A stretch of 64,000 bases of DNA from an uncultured Polaribacter sp. (GCF_947503875.1 NZ_CANNFH010000001.1:434001-498000); one strand, 5' to 3'. Counted from the first letter of the stretch, positions 39,222 to 50,311 are shown. Notes: generated by a model not told the origin, from the sequence alone. Numbers and translations are program-made.

Positions 39222-40730
39222 TTAGTATATTACTGATTGCATTGCATGTGGTTCAATTTCCAAAGAAATTTCATTATTTCCAACTATCAAATTATAGTTT
39301 ATTTTACTATCAGTTTTATTCATAACCACAGTAACAATAGAGCCATCTGTATTTTGGAATGAAGTACTTTCTATAGTGCTTCTACTTGTAGTTGTACTAA
39401 TTCTTAAAGCCCCTTTTTTAATAAATTTTGAAAAATGACCTATGTAATAATAGGTTGGTGTATATATTAATTCATTGGTTTGTGTATTTGCATGAATTGG
39501 AGCAAAACAAAAATTTTGAACATGGTTTGGACCTCCATTTTCATTTAACAAAACGTTCCAATCAGTCCAACCAACGGTGCCACTATTAAAATCATTAATC
39601 ATAGAATTTCCATAACGTTCTGCATTAGACCATCTTTGGTATTCATTTGCATCAAATTTTTCTTGACAACCCTCTGTAAATAGTAAATTAATATCCGGAA
39701 AAGATTCTTTAATATTCTTTAAGTTGTCATATTTAGGCTCACCACCTGTCCAAGTTTCATACCAGTGAAATCCTATTCCCCAAGCATATTTCATAGCTTC
39801 TTTATCTTCAAAAATAGTATTTGCTCTGTGTGATATTAAATCTCTATTATGATCCCAAACTACGATTTTTTTATCAGCTAATCCATTTTTTTCAAAAGTT
39901 GGTCCTAAGTTGTTTTTTAAGAAATCTCTTTCTTCTTCTGCGGTGTAAATACAAGATTCCCAACGTTGAACTGCCATTGGTTCATTTTGTATAGTTACAC
40001 CCCAAACAGGAATACCTTCTGCTTCATAAGCCTTTATAAATTTCACAAAATAATCTGCCCAAGTTTGGTAGTATTTTGGCAATAATTTACCACCTTGTAA
40101 CATATGATTGTTAGTTTTCATAAAAGCAGGAGGACTCCAAGGACTTGCATAAAAAACCAAATCATCTTTGATTAATGCTTGTGCTCTTTTAATTAAAGGA
40201 ATACGTTTTTGTTTGTCTTTTTCTATAGAAAATGTTTTAAGTTCTGCGTCTCCTTCTTTTATATAAGTATGGCTCCCTAAACCAAAATCGCTACTATGGA
40301 TACTTGTTCTAATAATGTTATAATTTATACCTTCATCAGAAAAATAAGCTTTTAAGAATTCTTCTTGTTTGTCTTTACTTAATTTTGAAAAAACTTCTGA
40401 AGATGCATCTGTTATTGCGCCTCCAATACCTAAAAATTCTTGAAAATTTTTTTCAGGATTTACAAAAACAGCTACTTCTGTTTCTTTAGGCTGATTAGAT
40501 TTTTTAAATATGTTTTCTTTAGTTAGAGATAACCTTAAATCTGTGTCTTTAGCTGTTGTATAAATTATAGCTTTTTTATTTAATAAAGACTTTTGTGTTA
40601 TTTTTTCTGATTTTAGATTTCCCTCTATAATAGCATCTTTCTTTGAGCTATTACAGGAGACGATTAATAGAATTAAAGTTATTATTTTAATGCTTTTTGT
40701 TATCATTTTTTTATTTTTTATAATTTCCAA
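39222..40730 (-). CDS. GH30 family glycosidase, lipoprotein
   Basis: FLGIGGAITDASSEVFSKL; WSPPAFMKTN; TIQNEP; LLFTEGCQEK. Confidence 0.9.
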   Translation of the reverse strand: MEIIKNKKMITKSIKIITLILLIVSCNSSKKDAIIEGNLKSEKITQKSLLNKKAIIYTTAKDTDLRLSLTKENIFKKSNQPKETEVAVFVNPEKNFQEFLGIGGAITDASSEVFSKLSKDKQEEFLKAYFSDEGINYNIIRTSIHSSDFGLGSHTYIKEGDAELKTFSIEKDKQKRIPLIKRAQALIKDDLVFYASPWSPPAFMKTNNHMLQGGKLLPKYYQTWADYFVKFIKAYEAEGIPVWGVTIQNEPMAVQRWESCIYTAEEERDFLKNNLGPTFEKNGLADKKIVVWDHNRDLISHRANTIFEDKEAMKYAWGIGFHWYETWTGGEPKYDNLKNIKESFPDINLLFTEGCQEKFDANEYQRWSNAERYGNSMINDFNSGTVGWTDWNVLLNENGGPNHVQNFCFAPIHANTQTNELIYTPTYYYIGHFSKFIKKGALRISTTTSRSTIESTSFQNTDGSIVTVVMNKTDSKINYNLIVGNNEISLEIEPHAMQSVIY

Positions 40731-42154
40731 ACATAAGTAGCAACTGCCCCTGCTTTTAGAGAAGTAGTTATGGGTTGGTCTAGTACATTTATATTGAAAG
40801 ATTTATCTATCGAAGTATTGTTAAGAACAATCACAATAATTTCATTATTGGGAGTTTTAAAAGCAACGTTTGGAAAATCGTTACTGTAGTTAGAGCCAAT
40901 TCTAATAGAGCCAGGTCTTACTAATTTAGAAGCATGTGCTATAATATAATAAGCATCATTTTTTATTACATTATTACCATCTATTGTAAGAGCTCCCAAA
41001 CATTCTGTACATCCTCCAGGAGTATGAGGTTCTAACCTAGAGTTTGAGGCTAAGTTCCATTCTAATACTGTTTTACACCAATTTCTGGTAGCGCCAACAA
41101 TTAATTCTCTTGTATGCCAACGTAAATTTTCAGCAAATTTGCTATTTACGCCTACCCATTGTTCTGTAAAATATAAGTTTTTATCAGGATATGTGTTATG
41201 AACATTACTTAAACTATTTATATCACCAGCATAAAGATGAAAAGCTGCACCATCTATATATTTGTTCGCCTCAGCATCATTATAAATGCTTATAGGATAA
41301 GATGTATTGTCTGCATTATGATCCCAAACAATAATTTTTGTTTCTATTTTTTCTGATGCAAATTTAGGTCCCAAATTGTTTTTTATAAATTCTGCCTGTT
41401 CTTTAGCCTCCATATACATACTTGGATTATTTCCATCATGATGAGGTTCGTTTTGTATGGTAATTGCATCAACAGAAATACCTTCTAATTGATATGCTTT
41501 TATGTATTTAACAAAGTAATTTGCATAAGTTTCATAGTATTCTGGTTTTAAACTACCTCCAATAGAATTGTTGTTATCTTTCATCCAAATAGGCGGAGAC
41601 CAAGGAGAACCCATTATTTTTATAGCTGGATTTATGGCTAAAATTTCCTTTAAGATAGGAATTAAGTTTTCTTTGTCTTTATTTATAGAAAATTGATTTA
41701 AATTAACATCTGTTTCACCAGGTTGCAAATCATTGTAAGAAAATACTTCAGCATCTAAATCTGATGCACCAATACTTACTCTTAAATAGCTTACTCCAAT
41801 ACCATTTTCACTAAAAAGATCGTTTAATATTTTTGACCTTTCAGAAGATGACATATTGTTAAGGTGTAAAGCACTACCACCTGTTAATGAGAAGCCAAAT
41901 CCGTCTACTTCTTGATATGATATGTTAGGGTTTACATTAATAGAAAAATTAATATTTGCCGAAAAGTTTGGGATGCTTTTTTCATAAAATTGAAATAATT
42001 CTGATTTATCAGCATTTGTTAAATAAAGATCTACATTACTGAAAGTAGTAACAGCAGGTACATCTGAAATAACCTCTTCTTTTTCTACATTTGTACCATT
42101 ATTAGTACAACTAGCTATGAAATATGTTAAAATTATTATAGTAAAAAATCTCAT
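40718..42154 (-). CDS. GH30 family glycosidase (second paralog), lipoprotein
   Basis: VDGFGFSLTGGSALHL; SPWSPPIWMKDNN; TIQNEPHHD; YFTEQW. Confidence 0.9.
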   Translation of the reverse strand: MRFFTIIILTYFIASCTNNGTNVEKEEVISDVPAVTTFSNVDLYLTNADKSELFQFYEKSIPNFSANINFSINVNPNISYQEVDGFGFSLTGGSALHLNNMSSSERSKILNDLFSENGIGVSYLRVSIGASDLDAEVFSYNDLQPGETDVNLNQFSINKDKENLIPILKEILAINPAIKIMGSPWSPPIWMKDNNNSIGGSLKPEYYETYANYFVKYIKAYQLEGISVDAITIQNEPHHDGNNPSMYMEAKEQAEFIKNNLGPKFASEKIETKIIVWDHNADNTSYPISIYNDAEANKYIDGAAFHLYAGDINSLSNVHNTYPDKNLYFTEQWVGVNSKFAENLRWHTRELIVGATRNWCKTVLEWNLASNSRLEPHTPGGCTECLGALTIDGNNVIKNDAYYIIAHASKLVRPGSIRIGSNYSNDFPNVAFKTPNNEIIVIVLNNTSIDKSFNINVLDQPITTSLKAGAVATYVWKL

Positions 42155-42258
42155 ATGAATTATTTTTATTTATTAAGAACATTAAAGCCCATATGATATT
42201 AAAATATGGGCTCTAACTACATTAATCCAAATTAAACTTAAAAAAAAACTAACTTATT

Positions 42259-43134
42259 TTAATTGCTTCCTCGCATTTCTACATTAGAAATGGTAATTCC
42301 AGAAGTTTGGCCTCCACCACATTTTATTACTAAATATATGGTTCCAGAAGTATCAAAAGTTACTTCATTACTTCTAGAACTAGAGTAAGAATTGTCTACA
42401 CAACCAACAGAAGAAAGTATTCCGTTAAAAGCACCTGTGCCACAGCCTCCCCAAGTATTTAAACCCATTACAATATTATTTCCGTAATCATTCCATTGCA
42501 CTGGTTCTACTGTACTTGCAAACACTTCAAACCAAGTATCATTATTTCCATCACCAGAAACAATCATATCTATAGTATATGTTTTATTTGCAATAACCTC
42601 AATAGGTTGATATATCCCTTGTTGATTAAAACCACTTGCAACAATAGTAGCACTGCCCTCATTAAAGGTCCAACCTGCCCCAGAACCGCTGATGTTTAAA
42701 ACAGTCCATTCATTATGCGCACTAGCATCTTCAAATTTTCCACCTTTAACAATATTACCAGCAACTGGGTCTGAAGTTGCAACATTTACGGTTTGAGAAG
42801 ATATTGCAGCAACACCACCTATACCAGTTACTTTGTGTTGTACTGTATATGTACCAGCATCAGGAAAAAACACTTCTGCAGAACTGCTTCCAGAAGAAAA
42901 CCCAGCACCTTTACCCAAATCCCAACTAGAGGTTATATAGCTATTATTGGCACTTAATGTATATGTATTATTTGCTTCTGATACTTCAGTTATTGTAAAA
43001 TCTGCATTTAAGTTATCTGCAATTAACCCATTACCTTCGCCTAATTCTTCTGGCTGACAAGATGTAAAAATTAATCCCATTGCAACTAATGGTAAATATT
43101 TAATACCGTTTTTTAATTTTGTATTTAAGTTCAT
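42259..43134 (-). CDS. PKD-domain surface glycan-binding lipoprotein (putative SGBP)
   Basis: FTSCQPEELG lipobox; PDAGTYTVQHKVTG PKD motif; C-terminal beta-sandwich; position after SusD. Confidence 0.75.
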   Translation of the reverse strand: MNLNTKLKNGIKYLPLVAMGLIFTSCQPEELGEGNGLIADNLNADFTITEVSEANNTYTLSANNSYITSSWDLGKGAGFSSGSSSAEVFFPDAGTYTVQHKVTGIGGVAAISSQTVNVATSDPVAGNIVKGGKFEDASAHNEWTVLNISGSGAGWTFNEGSATIVASGFNQQGIYQPIEVIANKTYTIDMIVSGDGNNDTWFEVFASTVEPVQWNDYGNNIVMGLNTWGGCGTGAFNGILSSVGCVDNSYSSSRSNEVTFDTSGTIYLVIKCGGGQTSGITISNVEMRGSN

Positions 43135-43153
43135 AATAATTTAATTTAGAAGA

Positions 43154-44665
43154 TTAATAATTAGGATTTTGAACAATTTTTGTGTTTTCTAATTCAGCTA
43201 ATGGAATTGGTAATATTTCATTTTTTCCTGGTGTAAATCCTTTGAATGCTAATGCTGCTGCTGCTCTACCAGTTCTAACAAGATCATACCATCTATGGCC
43301 CTCGCCAGCTAACTCTAATCTTCTTTCATTTAAAATAGCATCTATAGATACTGGAATAGATGGCAAACCAACTCTTGCTCTTACTGCATCTAATAATGCT
43401 TGTGCACGAGCACCTGAACCGCCTAAAGCTTCTGCTTCTAATAAATAAGTATCCGCTAAACGCATCATATAGGTATTTTGCTTGAAATTTAATTCAGTAA
43501 CTCCTCCACCTGTTGTTCTATCAGATGCAAATGGCAAAAACTTTTTAAGAAAATATCCCGTATCTTGAAAACCCTGTTCATATTCTACCTGACCTGCATT
43601 TGCAAGTGCTCCAACATCTAATATGGTATCATCAAATCTTGGGTCTCCATTTAATACATCATACAAATTTTGTGTAATAACATTAAAACCCCATCCACCA
43701 GCTAAATCTGTAGCAGCTGAACCAGAAGAATTAACAAAACCTCTTGGACCTATCATTTGAGCTAAACTATTGCCTTCATCTGCGCCAGAACCCCAGAATC
43801 CCCAGTCTGCATTACTTTGATTTGTATGTGCAACTTCAATAATTGATTCTGTATTATATATATTATTTATTTCCCATAAATCTGAAAAATTATCTAATAA
43901 CTTATAACCAAAAGGACTAGTTCCTCCAGGAGTACCATTTACTTCTGCCAGTTGTGTGGCAGCTTCAGTATTTTTTCCTTGATATAGGTAGACTTTCCCT
44001 AAAAGTGCTTTAGCTGCTCCTCTGCTTAATCTACCTCCTTCATTAGAAATATCTAAAGAAATTGGTAAGTTTGGTATAGCTTCTAATAAATCTGTTTCTA
44101 TTTGAGTGTAAACATCATTAGGATCTGCTTGTTCTATATTAAAAATTTCTGATGTTGGTATTGGCGCAGTTATAAGTGGTATGTTTCTAAATAAACGCAC
44201 CAATTCAAAATAATAAATTGCTCTTAAAGCTTTTGTTTCTGCCTCAAATCTTGCTTTAGTTACAGCAGACATATCAATGTCTGGTAATTTTGTTAATAAA
44301 ACGTTTGCTCTAAAAACACCTTGATAAAAATCATTCCAATAACTAGTAGCTATATTAGACTCGCTAATACTATAATTAGAGAAAGATTGTAATTGAACCC
44401 CATCTGAAGAACTACCACCACCTGTGAAATGATCATCTGAACCTGAATTTAACAAAGCAATCATATTTTCAAAACCTCTAGATTGTTTGCCAATTACATC
44501 GTAAACAGAAATTAATGCAGAGAACGCTTCTGTTTCATTTGTGTAAAAGTTTTCTTCTAAAGCAGTTCCTTTAGGCTCTACTTCTAAATATTCTTCACTA
44601 CATGAGATTGCCATAATAGAAAAAAGAATCCCTATACTTATTTTTTTTACATTTTTTAATTTCAT
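43154..44665 (-). CDS. susD: RagB/SusD family nutrient uptake outer membrane lipoprotein
   Basis: AISCSEEYLEVEPKGTALEENFY; RRLELAGEGHRWYDLVRTG. Confidence 0.93.
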   Translation of the reverse strand: MKLKNVKKISIGILFSIMAISCSEEYLEVEPKGTALEENFYTNETEAFSALISVYDVIGKQSRGFENMIALLNSGSDDHFTGGGSSSDGVQLQSFSNYSISESNIATSYWNDFYQGVFRANVLLTKLPDIDMSAVTKARFEAETKALRAIYYFELVRLFRNIPLITAPIPTSEIFNIEQADPNDVYTQIETDLLEAIPNLPISLDISNEGGRLSRGAAKALLGKVYLYQGKNTEAATQLAEVNGTPGGTSPFGYKLLDNFSDLWEINNIYNTESIIEVAHTNQSNADWGFWGSGADEGNSLAQMIGPRGFVNSSGSAATDLAGGWGFNVITQNLYDVLNGDPRFDDTILDVGALANAGQVEYEQGFQDTGYFLKKFLPFASDRTTGGGVTELNFKQNTYMMRLADTYLLEAEALGGSGARAQALLDAVRARVGLPSIPVSIDAILNERRLELAGEGHRWYDLVRTGRAAAALAFKGFTPGKNEILPIPLAELENTKIVQNPNY

Positions 44666-44684
44666 TTTTTATTAGTTTTTATAA

Positions 44685-47600
44685 TTAAAATTGAATATTA
44701 ATACCAATTTGGTTTGTTTTTGCTTGTGGATAAAATCCACGATCGATTCCAAAAATACCACCACCAATTTCTGGGTCAAATCCACTATACTTTGTAAAGG
44801 TGAATAAGTTTTCACCAGTATAAAAAATTCTTAATTTACTGATTCCATATTTTGACAGTACATTAGAAGGTAAAGAATAACCTAGTTGTAAAGTTTTAAT
44901 TCTAAAATAATCGCCATCTTCTAAATAGAAATCAGACGGGTTTGAAAAATTGTTGTTCGTGTCATTTGTTGTTAATCTTGGGTAAGAATTTGAAGTACCC
45001 TCACCAACCCATCTTCCTAAGGCTGCTGTTTGGTAGTTTGCATTTTCTATATCTAACCTTCTCAAACCTTGAAAAATCTTATTACCAGCAGCTCCTTGAC
45101 CAAATACTAAAATATCAAAATTCCTGTAATCAGCATTTAATGTAAAACCATATGTAAATTTAGGAATTGAACTTCCAAGAAAATCTCTATCATCAGAATC
45201 AATATCACCATCATCATCTATATCAACCCATCTAAAATCTCCTGGTTGTGCATTTGGCTGAATAATAGCCCCTGTAGAGTTTACATAATTATCAATTTCT
45301 GATTGGTTTTGAAAAATACCATTTGTTTTAAAACCAAAGAATGAATTTACGGGTTGTCCTACTTGTGTTCTGGTTATCGGGAACGTACTAGATTGTATAG
45401 TTGCTCCTCCAGATAAAAAGTCTACACCATTTCCTAAAAAAGTAACTTCATTTTCTAAATAAGATACATTACCATTTAAAGAAAAATTAACTTCATTTAT
45501 ATTGTTGCTGTATCCAATTTCTAAATCAATTCCTTTATTTTCCATGTCAGCAACATTTCCTGTAGGATTTCCAATAGCACCAACAAAACCAGGTATAGTA
45601 ACAGGTTGTAAAATACCCGTGGTTTCTTTTTTGTACCAATCAAAGGCAACAGATACATTGTTAAATAACCTTGTATCAAAACCTATGTTTAATTGACTTG
45701 TTTCTTCCCATCTAAGATCAGGGTTTGAAGGTGCATTAGGACTATTTCCAATAGTTACAGAACCAGAAGTACCAACCGTATAATTTCTACCACCTCCTAT
45801 TGTAGAAAGGAATTGGAAATCACCAATATTATCATTACCAGTTACACCATAACCTCCACGAATTTTTAATTGGCTAATAACGTCGTTATCTTTCCAAAAA
45901 CTTTCTTTTGAAGGAACCCAACCAGCAGAAAATGAAGGAAAATACCCGAATTTATTATTAGCACCAAAACGAGAAGAGCCATCTCTTCTTATGATAGCTG
46001 TAAGCAAATACCTTTCATCGAAGTTGTAATTTAATCTAGAGAATATTGAAGTTACTCTATGCTCATTTCCGGAGAATGCAAAGGCATTAATTTGATCTGT
46101 AGGTACTCCAAAATTAAATGAAGCATCTCGAAAATTATCTACAGGGATATTAAAATAGGTTACATTTTCACCACTAGTAATATTATCTACATAAACTCCT
46201 TGGCCTAATAATATATTAAAATCATGCTTTTTAATTTCTTTAAAATAAGAAACCGTATTTTCTAAATTCCAGCCAAATCCTTTATTTCTTCCTCTAGAGA
46301 TATTATTTTGTATATTAATAGTAGCAGCATTTAAATATGAAACTGGGGTAAAACTATCAAAACCCCAATATGCTAATTTAGCTCCTACTGTGCTTTTGAA
46401 TACTAATCCTTCTATTGGTTTAAATTCAAGATAAGCATTACCAACAAAATTATCTGACCAACCATAATTTCCTAAAAGTGTTTGTTCATAAGCTAATGGG
46501 TTAGACATTTCTTGTGCAACTAAGTTAGAAATACCATAAGGATTACCATTAGGATCTCTCCATATTCCGTTATTTGTGTATGGTGCTTGATTGGCAAGTA
46601 TTGGGTCTGTTTCAACTATTGGTGTAATTGGGTCTAAATTTATTGCAGATGATAAAGGACCTCCAAATTCGCTATTTGTATTACCCAAACCAACATTTTT
46701 TTCATTTGAATAGCCCAATGTTTGTCCAAAAGTAAATTTATCTGAAATTTTATGAGTTGAGTTTAAACGGATGTTTTTTCTTGTATAATTAGAAATATTT
46801 TTCATAACTATACCTTCTTCATCTAAATACCCAAATGAAACAAAATATTTAGAAACATCATTACCTCCATTTAAGCTAATTTCATGTCTTTCTCTTTTTG
46901 CGGTATTAAAAATTACTGATTGCCAATCTGTACCCTCGCCCAAAGACTGAGGATTAGAAAATATAGTATTACCGCCACCAGCAATAGATTTTTCATTTAT
47001 TAAAGTAGCATATTGATTAGCATTTAAAAGATCTAATTTTCTGGCTGCAGTAGAAAGTCCCATAAAAACATTATAGTTCACACTAAGTTTACCAGATTTA
47101 CCTTTTTTAGTGGTAATTAAAATTACCCCAGCAGCAGATCTAGCACCATAAATTGCCTGAGAGGCTGCATCTTTTAATACTTCTATTGATGCTATATCTG
47201 ATTGGTTTAAAAAACCAATTCCTCCAGCGTCAACTACAATTCCATCAACAACCCAAAGCGGTTCGTTGTTTCCTAATGTTGTAATACCTCTTACTCTTAC
47301 TGTAGATGATGAACCAGGTTGCCCAGAATTAGCAGCAATTGTAACACCAGATACCCTACCTTGTAATGATTGTTCAACTCTTGTAATTGGTAAATCTTCA
47401 AGTTCTTCTTGTTTAATGCCAGAAATTGCTCCAGTAATTACACTTTTTTTCTGTGTACCATAACCAACAACAATAATTTCATCTAAATCATTGTCAGGCA
47501 ATAACTTAATTGTTAAATTAGTTTCTGTGTTAATTTTAATTTCTTGGGTAGCGTAGCCAAGATAACTAAATATTAAGGTATCTCCGTTCTTAGCCTTTAT

Positions 47601-47792
47601 AGAGAATTTTCCGTCAAAATCTGTGGCTGTTCCTTTAGTGGTGTTTTTTAACAGGATATTAACCATAGGTGCAGGTTCTCCAGTTTCATCTAAAACAGTA
47701 CCTCTTATTGTGGTTTCTTGGGCCCAAGAAACCAAAGTTGTAATAAGAGATAAAATGATAAATAGCTTAAAATTTAATTGATTTTTTCTCAT
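44685..47792 (-). CDS. susC: SusC/RagA family TonB-linked outer membrane protein
   Basis: Carboxypeptidase-like N-domain; VVGYGTQKKSVITGAIS; VLKDAASQAIYGARSAAGVILITTKKG. Confidence 0.95.
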   Translation of the reverse strand: MRKNQLNFKLFIILSLITTLVSWAQETTIRGTVLDETGEPAPMVNILLKNTTKGTATDFDGKFSIKAKNGDTLIFSYLGYATQEIKINTETNLTIKLLPDNDLDEIIVVGYGTQKKSVITGAISGIKQEELEDLPITRVEQSLQGRVSGVTIAANSGQPGSSSTVRVRGITTLGNNEPLWVVDGIVVDAGGIGFLNQSDIASIEVLKDAASQAIYGARSAAGVILITTKKGKSGKLSVNYNVFMGLSTAARKLDLLNANQYATLINEKSIAGGGNTIFSNPQSLGEGTDWQSVIFNTAKRERHEISLNGGNDVSKYFVSFGYLDEEGIVMKNISNYTRKNIRLNSTHKISDKFTFGQTLGYSNEKNVGLGNTNSEFGGPLSSAINLDPITPIVETDPILANQAPYTNNGIWRDPNGNPYGISNLVAQEMSNPLAYEQTLLGNYGWSDNFVGNAYLEFKPIEGLVFKSTVGAKLAYWGFDSFTPVSYLNAATINIQNNISRGRNKGFGWNLENTVSYFKEIKKHDFNILLGQGVYVDNITSGENVTYFNIPVDNFRDASFNFGVPTDQINAFAFSGNEHRVTSIFSRLNYNFDERYLLTAIIRRDGSSRFGANNKFGYFPSFSAGWVPSKESFWKDNDVISQLKIRGGYGVTGNDNIGDFQFLSTIGGGRNYTVGTSGSVTIGNSPNAPSNPDLRWEETSQLNIGFDTRLFNNVSVAFDWYKKETTGILQPVTIPGFVGAIGNPTGNVADMENKGIDLEIGYSNNINEVNFSLNGNVSYLENEVTFLGNGVDFLSGGATIQSSTFPITRTQVGQPVNSFFGFKTNGIFQNQSEIDNYVNSTGAIIQPNAQPGDFRWVDIDDDGDIDSDDRDFLGSSIPKFTYGFTLNADYRNFDILVFGQGAAGNKIFQGLRRLDIENANYQTAALGRWVGEGTSNSYPRLTTNDTNNNFSNPSDFYLEDGDYFRIKTLQLGYSLPSNVLSKYGISKLRIFYTGENLFTFTKYSGFDPEIGGGIFGIDRGFYPQAKTNQIGINIQF

Positions 47793-48087
47793 GTTTAAGT
47801 TTAATTATGTTTTTAACTTTAAACTTTTTTAGAATTAATCTAAAACAGTTTTTGTGAATTATTTAACAAATTAAACGAAGCAATGACTTTAGTACAATAG
47901 AGAGTAGTATAAAAGTGGATTTTTATTTAAAAAAAATATTTCAAAATACTTATTATAAGGTATTTATGATTTTTTTGTTTGTTTGTAAAAGTAGTATGTT
48001 TATAGTGTTTTGGTAGTTTATTTTATCAATATAGATAATAATTAGGTTAATTTATTATATAAATTTAAGTGTAAAAGCAAAATTTAG

Positions 48088-49740
48088 TTACTTAATTTTT
48101 TTAACCATATCTTCAAACTCTTCTCTGTTGATAGATATATTTCTAACTTTTACACGATAGTTATATATCGTGTTTACAGAGTATCTTAATATTTTTGAGA
48201 TTTTAGAACTGTTTGAAATTCCTAATCTAATCAATGCAAAAATTCTTAATTCTACGGTTAAGGAGTCGTCTTCTTTAACAATAATTCTTTCATCTTCTTT
48301 TAAGAGCGCATTAAAATTTTTAATAAAGTTTGGATATATATGTAAAAATGATTTGTCAAAATTTTCATAAAATATCTTTAATTCACTCTCAATTATTTTT
48401 TTAGATTTACTAAGTTCTAGTAAATCTTTTGTTTTATTTGTTATTATATACTTGCTTACAGTTTTTCTATAAACATCTAATTTATCTATGTATTCAGAAT
48501 ATAAGTTTAAGAAGGTACCAATATATTGTTCCTTAATTACATCTACAGAAGAAAGTTCCTCATACAATCGTTTTAAATCATTATTGGAAAAACTTAATTT
48601 TTCATTTAAATCTTTTAGTTTTAGATTAGCTGTTTTTAAGTATTCCTTACCTTGATTAATTTTTTTATTTTGTTTGATGATAAAAAAGATTGCGATCATT
48701 AGTATTAAAGAAAGTAAACTAATAAAAATTAATTGTTTTTTAAGTCTATTGGTTTGTTTATTGTTTTTTATTTCATAAGCTTTTGATATTGCTGGCAAAA
48801 CATTGGATATGTCTAAAAATCTTAATTTTGAATTGTAAAATCTTGCATCTTCAAAAGAAAAATTAATATAATCATGAGCTCTATCAACTTTTCCTTCTGC
48901 AAAAAGAATAATTGCTAAATTGGTTAAGGAGGCATTATCTTTTATTGATGCTCGTATATCAGAAATTGAAGATAATATTAAAAACTTTTTTTGATTTACA
49001 CTATTACCATCTACTTCAGCCTTCATAAAAGACCTATAAAAGGTTATAACGGCATACTCTCTAGTTCCCATTTCAGCTTGAGATAACCTTTTTTTATTTA
49101 CTTTTAAAGCCTCTTTTGTATTGCCTTGATCTCTATAGTTTTGTTCTATTATTTCTAAATACAACTTAGATTTTTTTTTAAGATTAGTTATTTCAGAGTT
49201 AAGAGAATCTTGATAAACTCTATAAAGATTATTATACTTTTCTTTTATATTTTTTACGCTAGAAATAGTTCTTAGTTCATAGTAGCATCTTTTAAAAATA
49301 ATATAATATTCGTAAAGAAGTTTTTTACTTAAGTTTGATGAGTTTATTTCTTCCAAAAGATTTATGCATTCATCATACCTTCCAGAAGTTGCTAATAACT
49401 TAGCTAATCTTATAGTAGATTCTCTTATAAAAAGATCATTTCCAATTTTTTTGGCCAAAGCCAAATTTTCTTCAATGTAAAAAAGTGAAGCATTAAAACT
49501 AAAATATTCATATTCTGAGATTAGTTTTTTCTTAATAAAGTATTTGTTTTCTAGGCTGATATCTTTGTCAGATAAAAGTCTTTTTAAGTTTTCTATTCTT
49601 TGTTCTTTTGCCTTTTGATAACTTACTCTTTTAGACATTTCTGTTTCAAGTCTTGTTAATAATTCTTCCTCATTATTTTGAGAACTTAAAGGTGAACTAA
49701 GTAAAATTAAAAAAAAAGGTAGAAATATTTTGGATAACAT
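48088..49740 (-). CDS. DUF6377-type TPR/membrane transcriptional regulator (PUL regulator)
   Basis: Signal peptide, TPR-like repeats, one TM, coiled coil, C-terminal HTH RLGISNSSKISKILRYSVNTIYNYRVKVRN. Confidence 0.8.
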   Translation of the reverse strand: MLSKIFLPFFLILLSSPLSSQNNEEELLTRLETEMSKRVSYQKAKEQRIENLKRLLSDKDISLENKYFIKKKLISEYEYFSFNASLFYIEENLALAKKIGNDLFIRESTIRLAKLLATSGRYDECINLLEEINSSNLSKKLLYEYYIIFKRCYYELRTISSVKNIKEKYNNLYRVYQDSLNSEITNLKKKSKLYLEIIEQNYRDQGNTKEALKVNKKRLSQAEMGTREYAVITFYRSFMKAEVDGNSVNQKKFLILSSISDIRASIKDNASLTNLAIILFAEGKVDRAHDYINFSFEDARFYNSKLRFLDISNVLPAISKAYEIKNNKQTNRLKKQLIFISLLSLILMIAIFFIIKQNKKINQGKEYLKTANLKLKDLNEKLSFSNNDLKRLYEELSSVDVIKEQYIGTFLNLYSEYIDKLDVYRKTVSKYIITNKTKDLLELSKSKKIIESELKIFYENFDKSFLHIYPNFIKNFNALLKEDERIIVKEDDSLTVELRIFALIRLGISNSSKISKILRYSVNTIYNYRVKVRNISINREEFEDMVKKIK

Positions 49741-50028
49741 AATTTTACGTTTAAAATAAAGTCAATTTGCATTAAAATCGACTAAAAATTATTAATCTTG
49801 AAATTATATAAAATAACTCAACCTTACAAGAGTATGGTAAAAGAATTTGCCATTCTTTAGTTTTTAGATAAAATATTTATGTTTATTCAAATGTTCTGCT
49901 AGCTTTTTTTCTGAGGATTTTTGATTCTAGCAGACAGAGTGTTCTTAAATTTTTTTAGGAAAAAGTATGCCAATCGTAAACGTATATTTTTTAAACGAAA
50001 AAACCTCATTTTTCACTAATGTTTTTGT

Positions 50029-50074
50029 CTGGGTGGCAGGATTCGAACCTGCGACCTTCACGCTTTCAGCGTGA
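50029..50074 (-). other. 3'-half tRNA fragment (anticodon arm TCACG-CTGAAAG-CGTGA, variable loop, T-arm, 3' acceptor strand CACCCAG); no 5' half
   Basis: Minus strand TCACGCTGAAAGCGTGAAGGTCGCAGGTTCGAATCCTGCCACCCAG; D-arm and 5' acceptor strand absent, replaced by the GIY-YIG ORF. Confidence 0.85.
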
Positions 50075-50311
50075 CGAGATATCGTTCAGGTATCTTTTAG
50101 CACCTCTTTTTTTTATTTTTCTTTCTAATAGTAAAGCTTTAGGTTTTGTAGTCATTTCTTTAAGATAAACGATTTTCCAATCTTTAGCTTTTCCCGTAAA
50201 ACCTTTATGATTATATAGATGTTCATTAAGTCTTTCATCTGCAGATTTTTGAGTATAACCTACATAATGTTTATCAATTTCTGTTGAAAAAAGAATATAA
50301 ACGGTAAACAT
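50066..50311 (-). CDS. Small GIY-YIG nuclease family protein
   Basis: FTVYILFS...HYVGYT GIY-YIG motif; conserved Arg (DERLNEH) and Glu (LLLERKIKKRGAKRYL). Confidence 0.9.
   Translation of the reverse strand: MFTVYILFSTEIDKHYVGYTQKSADERLNEHLYNHKGFTGKAKDWKIVYLKEMTTKPKALLLERKIKKRGAKRYLNDISSR

Noticed and set aside
50029-50074. Functional tRNA-Phe
   Set aside because: Only the 3' half is present; D-arm and 5' acceptor strand are missing, so it cannot form a tRNA
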